Positions 1 through 8,831 of a DNA stretch of 33,827 nucleotides are shown piece by piece. A model generated the notes under the pieces. It saw nothing but the letters and a program-made list of their open reading frames with translations. It searched no databases and was not told the origin of the DNA. Position 1 is the stretch's first letter, and each line of letters begins with the position of its first letter. The translations under genes were made by a program, and so were the position numbers. Source of the DNA: Richelia sp. SL_2_1 (GTDB lineage: Bacteria > Cyanobacteriota > Cyanobacteriia > Cyanobacteriales > Nostocaceae); NCBI GenBank assembly GCA_012033205.1, contig JAAUSO010000067.1, positions 1 to 33,827 on the forward strand, in the 5' to 3' direction.

Positions 1-46
1 CATCCCCTTATCCCTTGTCCCCTTATCCCCCATCCCCTTATCCTGC
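1..46. repeat. Heptamer-like tandem repeat (ATCCCCT / TATCCCT)
   Basis: Degenerate tandem copies of a 7-8 bp C-rich unit (CATCCCC, TTATCCC, TTGTCCC) run from the window edge to just before the stop codon of the next gene. It is cut by the window start, so its full length is unknown. Arrays of 7-bp units between genes are typical of heterocystous cyanobacteria (STRR repeats). Confidence 0.75.
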
Positions 47-50
47 TTAG

Positions 51-2463
51 TTAATCTAGCATCAAATAAATTCCCCAAATTGCCATAGCTCTGAGATAAA
101 CACAAGCGCGGAATGTACCAACGGCTGTAATGGCTTCGGGAGTGCGGAACTGCAAACCGTTTTCGTAAATTTGATTTACTACAGCCTCTGTTAACTTAAA
201 TGCTTCTGACTTCATTCCCATCTGTACTAAAAAGCAGCAATACCAAAGTTGATTCCTGTCCAAACTTCTAAGGGATGAGTTGCATCAGGGTTTTCAGGAG
301 AACCATCGAGACGCAAACCATTCGCAGCACCAAATTTACCTTCATTAAATTTGAGAAAACAAGCATCGTAAACAGTATTTAAAGCTGAATGGTACATTCA
401 TTTGGTACAATATCCGGTAGCTGTAATAAACGAGCATAAAATTGTCCGCATAATTGATCAGCCATTACCACCTCGGAACCGCTTTCACTATCAAGACGGT
501 AAAACTTGCCATTCCATAGCTTTTCTTGATAAACCGGACGAGATTTTTCTAACCAATTTTGGTAAACTGCTTTTTGCGCGGCTAAATTTTCGATTTGTAC
601 CGATTGACTTGATAAAACTTCGCTAATGGCGATCGCCGCTTCTAAAGCTGCTAACCATAACCCCCCACAGTAAGCGCTAACACCCTGTAACCGCCAATCG
701 TCAAAAGTTTGGTCTGGTGCGCCGGAATTTTCGGGAATACCATCTCCATCTTGATCAAAGGCTTTGAGATAGTTTAAAGTTTCCACAATCGCATTCCAAC
801 AATCCGCAAGAAATTCGATATCCGTACTACCTGTATAGATAAAATCGCGATATACCTGTAAAACAAAATCACAACCTAAATCTTTCCACTGGTTACAATC
901 TTGGTAGCTAGTATAATTTGTCTTTTCCCAAACGTGTTCATTGGGTGCGCCCAAATCGTGGGGTGTTGCACCAGCTAGCTTCCGCACTGCTAAAGGACTT
1001 TCTGCACCAATAGTGTAGTAGTAACCGATTACACGAGTATTTTCATCACTCTCGGAAATTGCTCTAGCAAAAGCGCGAATTACTGCTTTTTCCAATTCCG
1101 GAAACAACATCAGTAAAGCAAAAGAACCATAAAGCCGCACATCCAAACTTTCGTACCAGCGATAATCTAAGCACTCAAGTACAGCAAATTGACCGAACGG
1201 ATCGCGACTTGAAGCCGCACTCCAGAGAGTACCCCCAGCAGTCAGGTCATAAAGTTCGTTAAACAAAGCCATTTTGAACCAATCTGGCAAATCTTGACGT
1301 TGAATAATGGGTTCTTGCCAAACTTGAATTTGATCGAGCCAACCTTGATATTCTTCAAGAGCAGTAGTCGCGATATTCAAAGCATTCTGACCATTAACGC
1401 CAAAAAAATCCGTATATCTGCGCTTATAGGTAATTCCAGATGCAAATTCAGTGACTGGAAAATCCCACGCGATCGCAAAAGGAATAGAAAGAGTTTCTCC
1501 CGGTTCAAGAGTAAAACGCACCGCGATTGCAGCGGCTATTTGTTCGTTTTGAATAGCAGGAGTTTCATCAGTAATATTAGCCAAAGAACCATTTTCAGCA
1601 AAACTTCGCCAAATATCTTCACCAGTACTAGTAGGATTCCATCGACTATGATAAGATATTTCAACTTTGGGATGTTTTGAAGTAGCAATACACCAAGTAC
1701 CTTCACCTTCAGATGGTTCAACAATACCGACTTTATCTAATACACAACCAATGTATTGAGAACTTGTAATTAACTTGTTAAAATTATCTTTACTTTCGCC
1801 TATATTCGGTTGATAATCATAAACCGGACTACCATCATCCCGCATTTCCACTTCTGGTGACTTGAGAGTATTAGTAAACCAGCCCACCATATTTTGCCAA
1901 GTCAGCATAATACTCAGAGTAATCGGCGTATTTGTGGGATTGTGAGCATTCCAAACAAACACCGCCACCGGGTAACTAGATTCTTGATAATTATTAGCCC
2001 AAATCGGGGAAAATTGTTCGCAGCTTAACTGTGCTTGAAACACATTTTCATATACAAACCAACTGCGGGGATATAAAGCATGATAAGTTCCGGTAGAATC
2101 CGCTACTGATTTAGATTGAGGATAAAACTGCCATGCCGACAAAGTACCATCATGACTTGGTTCAGTAGATAAAGCATAAGCAATATCTTGATGATTACTA
2201 CTTTCAAAAACGCTAAACTGACAACTGGGGATATTTTTCCAAGTATGTTCCCCACCATCAATGTGCCATAGGTTAAAATCTCCCCGTGAAGAACGACCAA
2301 TACAACCAGCACCAAAACCACCCAAGGGCATTCCCTGCCAAGGACCATCATCAATATTACTAGCTTTACGAACGGTATAAGGCTGTTCCCAACCCAAACC
2401 AATAGCACGACTCCAGGCACAGCTAGGAATTGCTTTATCAGACGGATTTTTGATTGTATACAT
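51..2463 (-). pseudogene. GH116 beta-glucosidase / GBA2-like glucosylceramidase, two frameshifts
   Basis: Glycoside hydrolase of family GH116 (non-lysosomal glucosylceramidase, DUF608 type), expected to hydrolyse beta-glucosides. The N-terminal beta domain carries GPWQGMPLGGFGAGCIGR. The (alpha/alpha)6 catalytic part has ECLDYRWYESLDVRLYGSF, whose Glu (about residue 438) fits the family nucleophile, and GAPDQTFDDW, whose Asp (about 588) fits the acid/base. I place the start at the ATG at 2461-2463 (MYTIKNPSDK); an in-frame ATG at 2512-2514 adds 17 unlikely residues. The main frame stops near 379 after NECTIQL. The family sequence resumes in a second frame (SALNTVYDACFLKFNEGKF), which stops after FGIAAF near 231, and a third frame carries the end (LVQMGMKSEAF to YLMLD, stop at 51). 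Adding one T near 388 and one near 230 restores a protein of about 804 residues, the normal length. So it is either a young pseudogene or a gene hit by homopolymer miscalls. No signal peptide is seen. Confidence 0.88.
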
Positions 2464-2640
2464 ATAATTTAATTTTTTTAATTTAATTTTTTTGCAGCAT
2501 TTAGTCACGACCATGAAGTATGGCGTGATGTGTGATTTTTATCAAGCCCCAGTTCATACCAATCAACAAGCTTCGGGACAGTTGACAGTTGAGAGTTGAC
2601 ACGAAGAGATTGATACTTATCCAACTCCTCACTCCTAATC

Positions 2641-2668
2641 TAAAATCTAAAATCCAAAATCCAAAATC
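2641..2668. repeat. Heptamer array (TAAAATC/CAAAATC)x4
   Basis: Four perfect-period 7-bp units, two TAAAATC followed by two CAAAATC, with degenerate flanking units. One of several heptamer arrays of different sequence in the window. Confidence 0.8.
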
Positions 2669-3204
2669 TCAAAACGTGCATTCCTAGTCAGAAATAAGTT
2701 AAAATTAAATTCCATATACATACACAAAATTTTCCAATATATGCCATCTGTTATTATGTGTTGATTAAAATTATTGGATATAATTCCGGTTCGTAAACGG
2801 TACATATTCTCGGCAAATAAAAGCTATAAATTAAAAATAGTTTGGTAATTTAAATGTAGAGGCTCAATATTATATTGTGTCTGTACTAATAATAGTTAGT
2901 AAGCTAGAAAATAAGCAAAAATTATACTTAGTCCATACAACATTTTGAGAAGGGAGGGGAAAAAAGTGGATGTACACAGGCAGCCCCCAGCACTGGCAAT
3001 CGGTTAAAGTTAGAGATATTCTAGGGAAGTATTTACAAATGACCTTCCATAAGGATTTCAAAAAAAACTTGACCTCGCTAGAGTCAATCCAAGCCTAGGT
3101 AGGATAAACACCAGGAGTTGCCGTCTTAAATTATTTTTCATCCCACCATCAACCGTGGGAGTATTAAAAAAATACAGGTTAAGCTAGAGGAGAGAGAGCG
3201 CTTA

Positions 3205-3231
3205 TTTTGCCTAAATCTAGGCTAGGCAAAA
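3205..3231 (+). promoter_or_regulatory. Leader hairpin upstream of hisD
   Basis: Perfect 9-bp inverted repeat TTTTGCCTA / TAGGCAAAA with a 9-nt loop, about 60 bases before the hisD start. A second, smaller hairpin (TCCCAC / GTGGGA, 3141-3160) lies 45 bases upstream and is followed by a GTATT-A-rich-ATAC element. The position suggests a 5' leader structure. I see no run of His codons, so classical his attenuation is not supported. Confidence 0.35.
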
Positions 3232-3291
3232 AGCAATACTCCCATTCCTCAAATCCCCGAATTGTCTCTAGGAAAGCATAGTCCTTACTCC

Positions 3292-4590
3292 ATGCTGCGA
3301 ATTATTAATCAGCAGGCAGACGTTATAGCAGAATTGCAACGTATCTGCGATCGCACTAATGACGAACAGGTGCTTCACAAAGAAGCAACGGTGCGGGAAG
3401 TACTGCAAGCGGTGAAGCGCCAAGGTGATAAAGCAGTATTACATTACACTGCCGAATTTGATGGACAAATCCTTAACTCTGAAGAATTACGAGTAAGTAA
3501 GTCGGAAATCGATGCAGCTTACGAAAATACCTCCAAGGATTTGTTAGAAGCAATCAAGTTGGCTTGCGACAATATAGAAACATTTCATCGACAACGAGTT
3601 CCCAAAAGCTGGGTAAATTTCGGTGAAGATGAAATTGTTTTAGGTAAAAGATATACTCCCGTAGACATTGCGGGTTTATACGTACCAGGTGGTCGGGCTT
3701 CATACCCAAGTACCGTATTGATGAACGCCATTCCAGCGAAAGTGGCAGGAGTCCCGCGCCGGGTTATGGTAACACCCCCAGGAGGTGAAACAGGAATTAA
3801 TCCAGCAGTATTAGTGGCTGCACGAGAAGCCGGAATCGAAGAAATTTATCGTGTTGGAGGGGCGCAAGCAATCGCCGCTTTAGCTTATGGAACTCAAACG
3901 ATTCCCAAAGTTAACGTGATTACTGGCCCGGGAAACATTTACGTCACCTTGGCGAAAAAGTTAGTTTACGGAACGGTTGGAATTGATTCATTAGCTGGTC
4001 CGAGCGAAGTGCTAATTATTGCCGATGAAACAGCAAATCCCGTACACGTTGCAACAGACTTATTAGCCCAAGCAGAACACGATCCATTAGCAGCAGCAAT
4101 ATTAATAACTACCGATGCTAGTTTAGCTAAAGACGTGCAGGTGGCATTAGAAAGGCAACTAGTTGACCATCCAAAACGGTTAAATACAGAAAAAGCTATA
4201 GCTCACTACGGCTTAGTAGTGATAGTAGAATCCTTGGAAGTAGCCGCCGAATTATCTAACGAGTTTGCCCCCGAACATTTAGAGTTAGAAGTATCCGACC
4301 CTTGGAAATTATTACCTTTGATTCGTCATGCTGGGGCAATATTTTTAGGTCATTCTACACCAGAAGCCGTAGGAGATTACTTAGCTGGACCAAATCATAC
4401 TTTACCTACTTCCGGTGCAGCTAGATATGCTTCAGCATTAGGAGTAGAAACTTTCTTAAAACACTCTAGTATTATCCAGTACTCGCAAACTGCATTGGGT
4501 AAAGTCGCTGATGCAATCGATTTACTCGCCACCGCAGAGGGTTTACCATCCCATGCTGAATCGGTAAGACGACGAGTACAAGAAGGTTAA
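3292..4590 (+). CDS. hisD: Histidinol dehydrogenase
   Basis: Catalyses the last two steps of histidine synthesis, oxidising L-histidinol to L-histidine with two NAD+; cytosolic zinc enzyme. The ATG at 3292 gives 432 residues, matching the family; an upstream in-frame TTG at 3262 would add ten residues of non-family sequence. The zinc ligands expected from the E. coli enzyme (Gln259, His262, Asp360, His419) appear as Gln260, His263, Asp362 and His421. The catalytic Glu-His pair is in EFAPEHLEL (Glu328, His329). The signature GPGNIYVTLAKK and the GDYLAGPNHTLPT segment are intact. It stands alone, not in a his operon, as is usual in cyanobacteria. Confidence 0.97.
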   Translation: MLRIINQQADVIAELQRICDRTNDEQVLHKEATVREVLQAVKRQGDKAVLHYTAEFDGQILNSEELRVSKSEIDAAYENTSKDLLEAIKLACDNIETFHRQRVPKSWVNFGEDEIVLGKRYTPVDIAGLYVPGGRASYPSTVLMNAIPAKVAGVPRRVMVTPPGGETGINPAVLVAAREAGIEEIYRVGGAQAIAALAYGTQTIPKVNVITGPGNIYVTLAKKLVYGTVGIDSLAGPSEVLIIADETANPVHVATDLLAQAEHDPLAAAILITTDASLAKDVQVALERQLVDHPKRLNTEKAIAHYGLVVIVESLEVAAELSNEFAPEHLELEVSDPWKLLPLIRHAGAIFLGHSTPEAVGDYLAGPNHTLPTSGAARYASALGVETFLKHSSIIQYSQTALGKVADAIDLLATAEGLPSHAESVRRRVQEG

Positions 4591-4931
4591 AGGTTCAAGG
4601 TCAAAAATCAAAGGTTAATAATTATGAAAAATAAATTCATAACTCTTAAATTCTTTCTGTTGTTTGTCTGTTTCCTAATATAGTCCTTTTGTTACCTTGT
4701 CTCACAATCTGCTGTTTCTGATTAGCTAATTATTAATTTTTTCTGCTAATTTTGATAAAAGTTAATTTAGCAGGTCAAACTAAAATCTAAAGGTTAGAAA
4801 TCGAAAAATGTTTATTTATTATTAATTAAATGAAATATAGATAAATAATAAATAAGCATAAAGGGTTTACGTAGACCTAGATTTCTAACTGTTCATTTTG
4901 TTAGGGGCTTATTTGCGGGAGATACTTATCA
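4591..4931. other. Gene-free region with AT-rich palindrome
   Basis: About 340 bases between hisD and the UspA gene. It starts with a degenerate AAGGT(T/C)AA-type repeat and holds a perfect 12-bp inverted repeat, TTATTTATTATT at 4812-4823 and AATAATAAATAA at 4844-4855, with a 20-nt loop. The stem is pure A/T and is not followed by a T-run, so it is a weak terminator candidate at best. The UspA promoter should also lie here. Confidence 0.55.
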
Positions 4932-5351
4932 GTGCTAAAGACAATTGTGGCAGCTTTGGATGGTTCGGAAATGACCGAACGAATAATTGAATTTTTAGGG
5001 CAATTGGTACTGCAAAAAGAGAGTAAAGTCGTTTTATGTCATGTCTTTCCTCCACCCCAATCAGAAATGCAGTTAGCCGCAGATCATCCTCAAAATATAT
5101 CTGAAATTTCCTATTTACAGATAGAAAAACAACTAGAATCCTATCAGCAGCAATTACCTGTTAAAAGTGATTTAGAATTGGTAATGGGCGATCCAGCAGA
5201 AGAAATCACTCGCCTTGCGAATATTTATCAAGCCGATTTAATTGTAATTGGCAGTCGTGGATTGACAGGAATGAAGCGAATTGTTCAAGGTTCCGTTAGC
5301 TCTCAAGTCACAGAAGATGCTCATTGCTCGGTTTTGATCGTAAAACCTTAA
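4932..5351 (+). CDS. Universal stress protein, UspA family
   Basis: Small cytosolic nucleotide-binding stress protein of 139 residues, a full single Usp domain. It begins with the usual strand KTIVAALDGSE and ends with VLIVKP. The ATP-binding signature G-2x-G-9x-G-S is complete (GSRGLTGMKRIVQGSVS, near residues 107-123), so this is the ATP-binding (UspFG/MJ0577-like) type rather than the UspA type that lacks it. The start is GTG with GGGAG about 11 bases upstream. The specific stress or partner cannot be read from the sequence. No operon partner: the next gene is convergent. Confidence 0.92.
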   Translation: MLKTIVAALDGSEMTERIIEFLGQLVLQKESKVVLCHVFPPPQSEMQLAADHPQNISEISYLQIEKQLESYQQQLPVKSDLELVMGDPAEEITRLANIYQADLIVIGSRGLTGMKRIVQGSVSSQVTEDAHCSVLIVKP

Positions 5352-5490
5352 TAAGCAAGTAAAAATTCGCTCTTTATATAGTAACGTTCTTGTGAAATAT
5401 GGCGCGCCCTGTATACACAACCCCTACCTAATAATCATGCATTCATAACATTCACTTTTAAATACTTATGGCGAAAAGATTTAATTAATA

Positions 5491-5847
5491 TTAATCGCGA
5501 TCGCGATTAGTATGTTGATTAACTTCGCTATCTTGCAATGCAATTTCAAAGTTCATCCTTTGTTCTGCATTGCGTAAGAAATAACCACTAATCATTGCTG
5601 ATGCTAAAAGCTTACCTAAATTTTCGCGGTTAGTAGTAATATTCACATGAAAGGGTTCTGAGGGTAAACTTCCCAAAAGTCCGATAATATTGCGCTCTAT
5701 TACCCCAAAAACTTCAGCAGAAGAGGGCTTGGATAATTGGGTAATTGTTTCAGGACTTAAAGAGCTAACATACTGCCACAATGAATTAGAAGCCTGGGAT
5801 TCGCCATTAAAAAACTTGTCCACTCTATTATTGGATGGGTTACTCAC
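5491..5847 (-). CDS. DUF760 family protein
   Basis: A 118-residue protein of the DUF760 family, found in cyanobacteria and plant plastids; function unknown. Family-like segments are NSLWQYVSSLSPETITQLSKP, EVFGVIERNIIGLLGSLPSE and the core NRENLGKLLASAMISGYFLRNAEQR. No signal peptide or membrane span, so probably soluble and cytosolic. The ATG at 5845-5847 is preceded by AAGGAGAAAAAGCG, a good ribosome binding site. The C-terminus is polar and probably disordered. A HIP1 site overlaps its last codons (about 5497). Confidence 0.82.
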   Translation of the reverse strand: MSNPSNNRVDKFFNGESQASNSLWQYVSSLSPETITQLSKPSSAEVFGVIERNIIGLLGSLPSEPFHVNITTNRENLGKLLASAMISGYFLRNAEQRMNFEIALQDSEVNQHTNRDRD

Positions 5848-6193
5848 GCTTTTTCTCCTTATATTTTAATATTTTGATTACCACCAGTATAATAAATAAC
5901 TTTTGTTTTTGATGGTGTGTGGCTTTTGAAACTTAGAATATTTCTAACTTTTCTGCGTGGTATTAATGTAACAAATATGTTATGGGATGAAAGTCGTTGT
6001 AACCGTACCAAGAGCGGGTATTTTCTCACCCAACAGATAAATACACGAAAGTTAAAGATTAAAAGTGATCAAAAAATCAAGAGGAAACTAGTGGGTATGC
6101 TTGATTAGTTCCCCCACATTTTCCCCTTTTCAAATAGTCATAAATTAGCTACTTATACTAGGTATAACTATTAATTAATATTTTTAGCTAACC
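5848..6193. other. Gene-free region
   Basis: About 345 bases between the DUF760 gene and the 3' end of the sigma factor gene, both on the minus strand. It should hold the DUF760 promoter and the sigma gene terminator. A 63-codon plus-strand frame at 5917-6108 is basic and low-complexity and looks like chance. I see no clear terminator hairpin. Confidence 0.5.
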
Positions 6194-7162
6194 TTAACTA
6201 GCCAAATATTCATCCATATCACCTTTCGACTTGCGAAGTTTATTTAAAGCTTCCCGCTCAATTTGCCGTACTCGTTCACGACTAATATTAAGCTGTTCGC
6301 CTATTTTCACAAGTGTCATTGCTTTTCCATCATTTAAACCAAACCGCAAGGTAATAACTTGCTGCTGCTGGGGAGTAAGTTCTGAAATCAAGCACTCTAA
6401 TTCGTAGGATAATGAAGATTGCATCACAAAATCTTCCGGAGAAGCATTTGGGTCTTCTAACATTTCTCCTAACTCGGTATCGTAATTATCTCCCAAACGC
6501 AAATCCAAAGATAAAGGAACCCTTGCCTTTTCTAAATACTCTCGTACCTGCTTGGGAGTTAACTCCAACTCTTGTGCCAATTCCGAAACTGTCGCAGCAC
6601 GTCCTAATTTTTGAGATAGTTGACGCTGTGCTTTCTTGATTTTATTTAACTTTTCGGTAATATGAATCGGCAGACGAATAGTACGACCTTTTTCGGCAAT
6701 TGCGCGGGTAATTGCTTGACGAATCCACCAATAAGCATAAGTAGAAAATCTATAACCTTTTGTCGGGTCAAACTTTTCCACACCCCGTTGCATTCCGATG
6801 CTACCTTCCTGAATCAAGTCAAGTAAATCAACATTACGTTTTATATATTTTTTCGCCACCGAAACCACAAGCCGCAAATTGGCTTCTACCATTTTGCGTT
6901 TAGCGATTTCGCCTTTTTCTATTGTTTCTTCTAATTCAGATGGCTTTAACTTGGCACATTCAGCCCATTCTTCTAAGCTCGGTTGACGTTTTAATTCGAC
7001 AACAAGGGATTCTCTTATCGATTGCAAGACTGTGGCATTATGTACCTGCTTGCCGTAAAGTATTTCTTCCTCGTGAGTTAAAAGTGGTACGCGACCAATT
7101 TCACGCAGATAAGTCCGCACGAGGTCTTTAGGTGTCTGGGCGGTCTTCATAGCACTAGGCAT
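6194..7162 (-). CDS. Group 2 RNA polymerase sigma-70 factor (SigA/RpoD-like)
   Basis: Non-essential primary-like sigma factor of 322 residues that directs RNA polymerase to alternative promoter sets under stress or nutrient change. Regions 1.2 ([21 protein letters not shown]), 2 ([50 protein letters not shown]), 3 ([18 protein letters not shown]) and 4.2 ([25 protein letters not shown]) are complete. The missing long N-terminal 1.1 region and the length mark group 2 instead of SigA. Which of the SigB/C/D/E-type paralogues it is cannot be decided here. The 5' end is followed by a 660-base gene-free region, leaving room for complex regulation. An alternative ATG four codons in is possible. Confidence 0.93.
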   Translation of the reverse strand: MPSAMKTAQTPKDLVRTYLREIGRVPLLTHEEEILYGKQVHNATVLQSIRESLVVELKRQPSLEEWAECAKLKPSELEETIEKGEIAKRKMVEANLRLVVSVAKKYIKRNVDLLDLIQEGSIGMQRGVEKFDPTKGYRFSTYAYWWIRQAITRAIAEKGRTIRLPIHITEKLNKIKKAQRQLSQKLGRAATVSELAQELELTPKQVREYLEKARVPLSLDLRLGDNYDTELGEMLEDPNASPEDFVMQSSLSYELECLISELTPQQQQVITLRFGLNDGKAMTLVKIGEQLNISRERVRQIEREALNKLRKSKGDMDEYLAS

Positions 7163-7823
7163 AAAGGGTGGTGAAAATGAATTTTGGCGATAAGTTCACA
7201 ATTAAATAAATTCCTAGACCGGGTATATCTCACAAAAAGTAGAAACCCAGATAGTTGAAAGTGCAAATCTGGCACTCTAGAAATTTTACATACAAGAGTA
7301 CTTTTATATTTATGATTATTAATTGCTAATATTTGCAGATTTTAACCATGCTTTACAAGTACCTAGAGTTAGATAAAAAGTGATTAATTCAACATTTGTT
7401 ATTTTTTGAGATTGTAAACAATTGTAACATTTATGAGAACTGATTGACTACCATTAGATGCTTTTCTTCATTGTCGCCTGTCCGATTGGTATATAAACTT
7501 AAAATTTTCCTAAAGAATATGTGAAAAATTTTGATTAAATTCATTTTTTTGTTAATTTTAGTAAAACTAAGTAAAAAAATCGCCATATAAATTGTAACTA
7601 TTAGTTTTTTGTTATTTATACATTAAAAACTCCCATGGAAAAAGTCATGAAGGGCAGTGGAAAGTAGGCAGTCGGCAGTGGTAAGAACAGCAATGAAGGG
7701 CTGCCGACTGCCTTTTCGGTAAGTAGTCAAGCCTTCATTATTTATATAATTACCACTAAGTTGTAAAACTATTCTCCCCAAGCCCCCAACCCTATTGCCT
7801 ATCTAAACGAAATTCTAAAAATC
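7163..7823. other. Gene-free region, sigma factor promoter side
   Basis: About 660 bases, very AT-rich from 7290 to 7630. It should contain the promoter of the sigma gene and the end of the sdhB transcript. The only clear structure is the G/C-rich hairpin at 7667-7712. I found no gene. Confidence 0.55.
7667..7712. repeat. GGCAGTCGGCAG inverted repeat
   Basis: Perfect 12-bp arms GGCAGTCGGCAG (7667-7678) and CTGCCGACTGCC (7701-7712) with a 22-nt loop; a TTTT run follows on the plus strand. The arms are made of GGCAGTC heptamer units and stand out by G+C content from the AT-rich surroundings. The T-run is on the plus strand whereas both neighbouring genes are on the minus strand, so a dispersed repeat is more likely than their terminator. 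Confidence 0.65.
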
Positions 7824-8831
7824 TTAATCTTTATTAACCTTTTCTCGTTCCACCGCTTCCATCAAAGAACGCACCTGCATAGTTCCTTGGGAAGGTTCAA
7901 AAGTCAAAGGAAATTTACCTCTAGCCATCATTTTCAAACCTAGAGGAGCAATACTTAGCAAACCTTTAATATCTTTAAAGTAATTCCCGACAACCTGTAA
8001 ACCAAATTGTCTCTCATCAATCCAACCACCTTCTTTTACCAACTCTATCAATACCTTGCGGTGACGAATTGAACGACTATCGCTTGCTTGTTTGGTTTCC
8101 AACAGAGATTGCTTAATTTTACTAATTTGATCTAAAGGTGCCACACCCATCGGACAAACGCTATTGCAGTAATAGCAACGAGTACAACCCCAAACTCCTT
8201 TTGTTCCTTCGTTGTATTGTTCTAAACGACTTTGCTTTTCATTGTCGCGCTTGTCTTCCACCATTCGATAAGCTTTCGCAAGGGCATGAGGGCCGACAAA
8301 ATCTGGATTTACCTCCAATGCATTGCACTCGGAGTAACAAGCACCACACATAATACAATTACCAGTTTCCTCCAACTGTTGCCTTTCTTCTGGTGTTTGT
8401 AAAAACTCTCGTAGTGGTACCTTTCTCGCAGCAGTGCTGACGTAAGGAGAAACAGTTTCTAAGCTGTTCCAAAAACCTTTCATATCAACAATTAAATCTT
8501 TTAGTACAGGCATATTACCCAATGGGGCGATCGCGATTTCAGGGATAGAATTGGCTTGATTTTCCGACGATACAAGTGAAGCAAATCGAGCTATTTCGCT
8601 GCCAATATTTTCCTTACAAGCTAAAGCGGAACGTCCATTAATCCTCATAGCACAACTACCGCAAATTGTATTGCGGCAATTTTTACGAAATGCTAAAGTC
8701 CCATCTTGCTCCCATTTGATCCGATTGAGACAATCAAGGATTGTATTGCCCTCTTCTACATCCAAAAGGTAAGTTTGTACAGTCGGAGATGTATTTTGAT
8801 TTTGGCGAATAACTTGAAAATTAACTTGCAT
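7824..8831 (-). CDS. sdhB: Succinate dehydrogenase / fumarate reductase iron-sulfur subunit
   Basis: Electron-transfer subunit of succinate:quinone oxidoreductase, passing electrons from the flavoprotein SdhA to quinone at the membrane. 335 residues, longer than the roughly 240 of E. coli SdhB. The N-terminal [2Fe-2S] ferredoxin domain has Cys52, Cys57, Cys60 and Cys72. The C-terminal domain has CIMCGACYSEC (Cys159, 162, 165, 169) and CTRCYYCNSVCP (Cys216, 219, 222, 226). The extra Cys219 is the mark of the non-classical (type E) enzymes, in which the third centre can be [4Fe-4S] instead of [3Fe-4S]. No sdhA or membrane anchor is nearby, as is usual in cyanobacteria. The start is ATG at 8829-8831. 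Confidence 0.93.
   Translation of the reverse strand: MQVNFQVIRQNQNTSPTVQTYLLDVEEGNTILDCLNRIKWEQDGTLAFRKNCRNTICGSCAMRINGRSALACKENIGSEIARFASLVSSENQANSIPEIAIAPLGNMPVLKDLIVDMKGFWNSLETVSPYVSTAARKVPLREFLQTPEERQQLEETGNCIMCGACYSECNALEVNPDFVGPHALAKAYRMVEDKRDNEKQSRLEQYNEGTKGVWGCTRCYYCNSVCPMGVAPLDQISKIKQSLLETKQASDSRSIRHRKVLIELVKEGGWIDERQFGLQVVGNYFKDIKGLLSIAPLGLKMMARGKFPLTFEPSQGTMQVRSLMEAVEREKVNKD

Larger units (their letters stand above)
2464..3291. other. Gene-free region upstream of hisD
   Basis: About 830 bases without a credible gene; a 63-codon minus-strand frame at 2870-3061 has no family look. It is AT-rich and holds a short GTTGA(C/G)A-type repeat near 2581-2600, the AAAATC heptamer array at 2641-2668 and two hairpins near the hisD start. 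It lies between two divergently transcribed genes, so the promoters of both should be here, but I see no motif good enough to place them. Confidence 0.6.

Noticed and set aside
1294-1680. 128-codon plus-strand frame inside the GH116 gene
   Set aside because: Antisense shadow of a well-recognised family gene; Arg/Ser/Lys-rich product without motifs.
2870-3061. 63-codon minus-strand frame upstream of hisD
   Set aside because: No domain-like pattern, no ribosome binding site; probably promoter DNA.
3262-3291. TTG start extending hisD by ten residues
   Set aside because: The ATG at 3292 gives the family N-terminus and length.
5917-6108. 63-codon plus-strand frame
   Set aside because: Basic, low-complexity product without known motifs and without a clear start signal.
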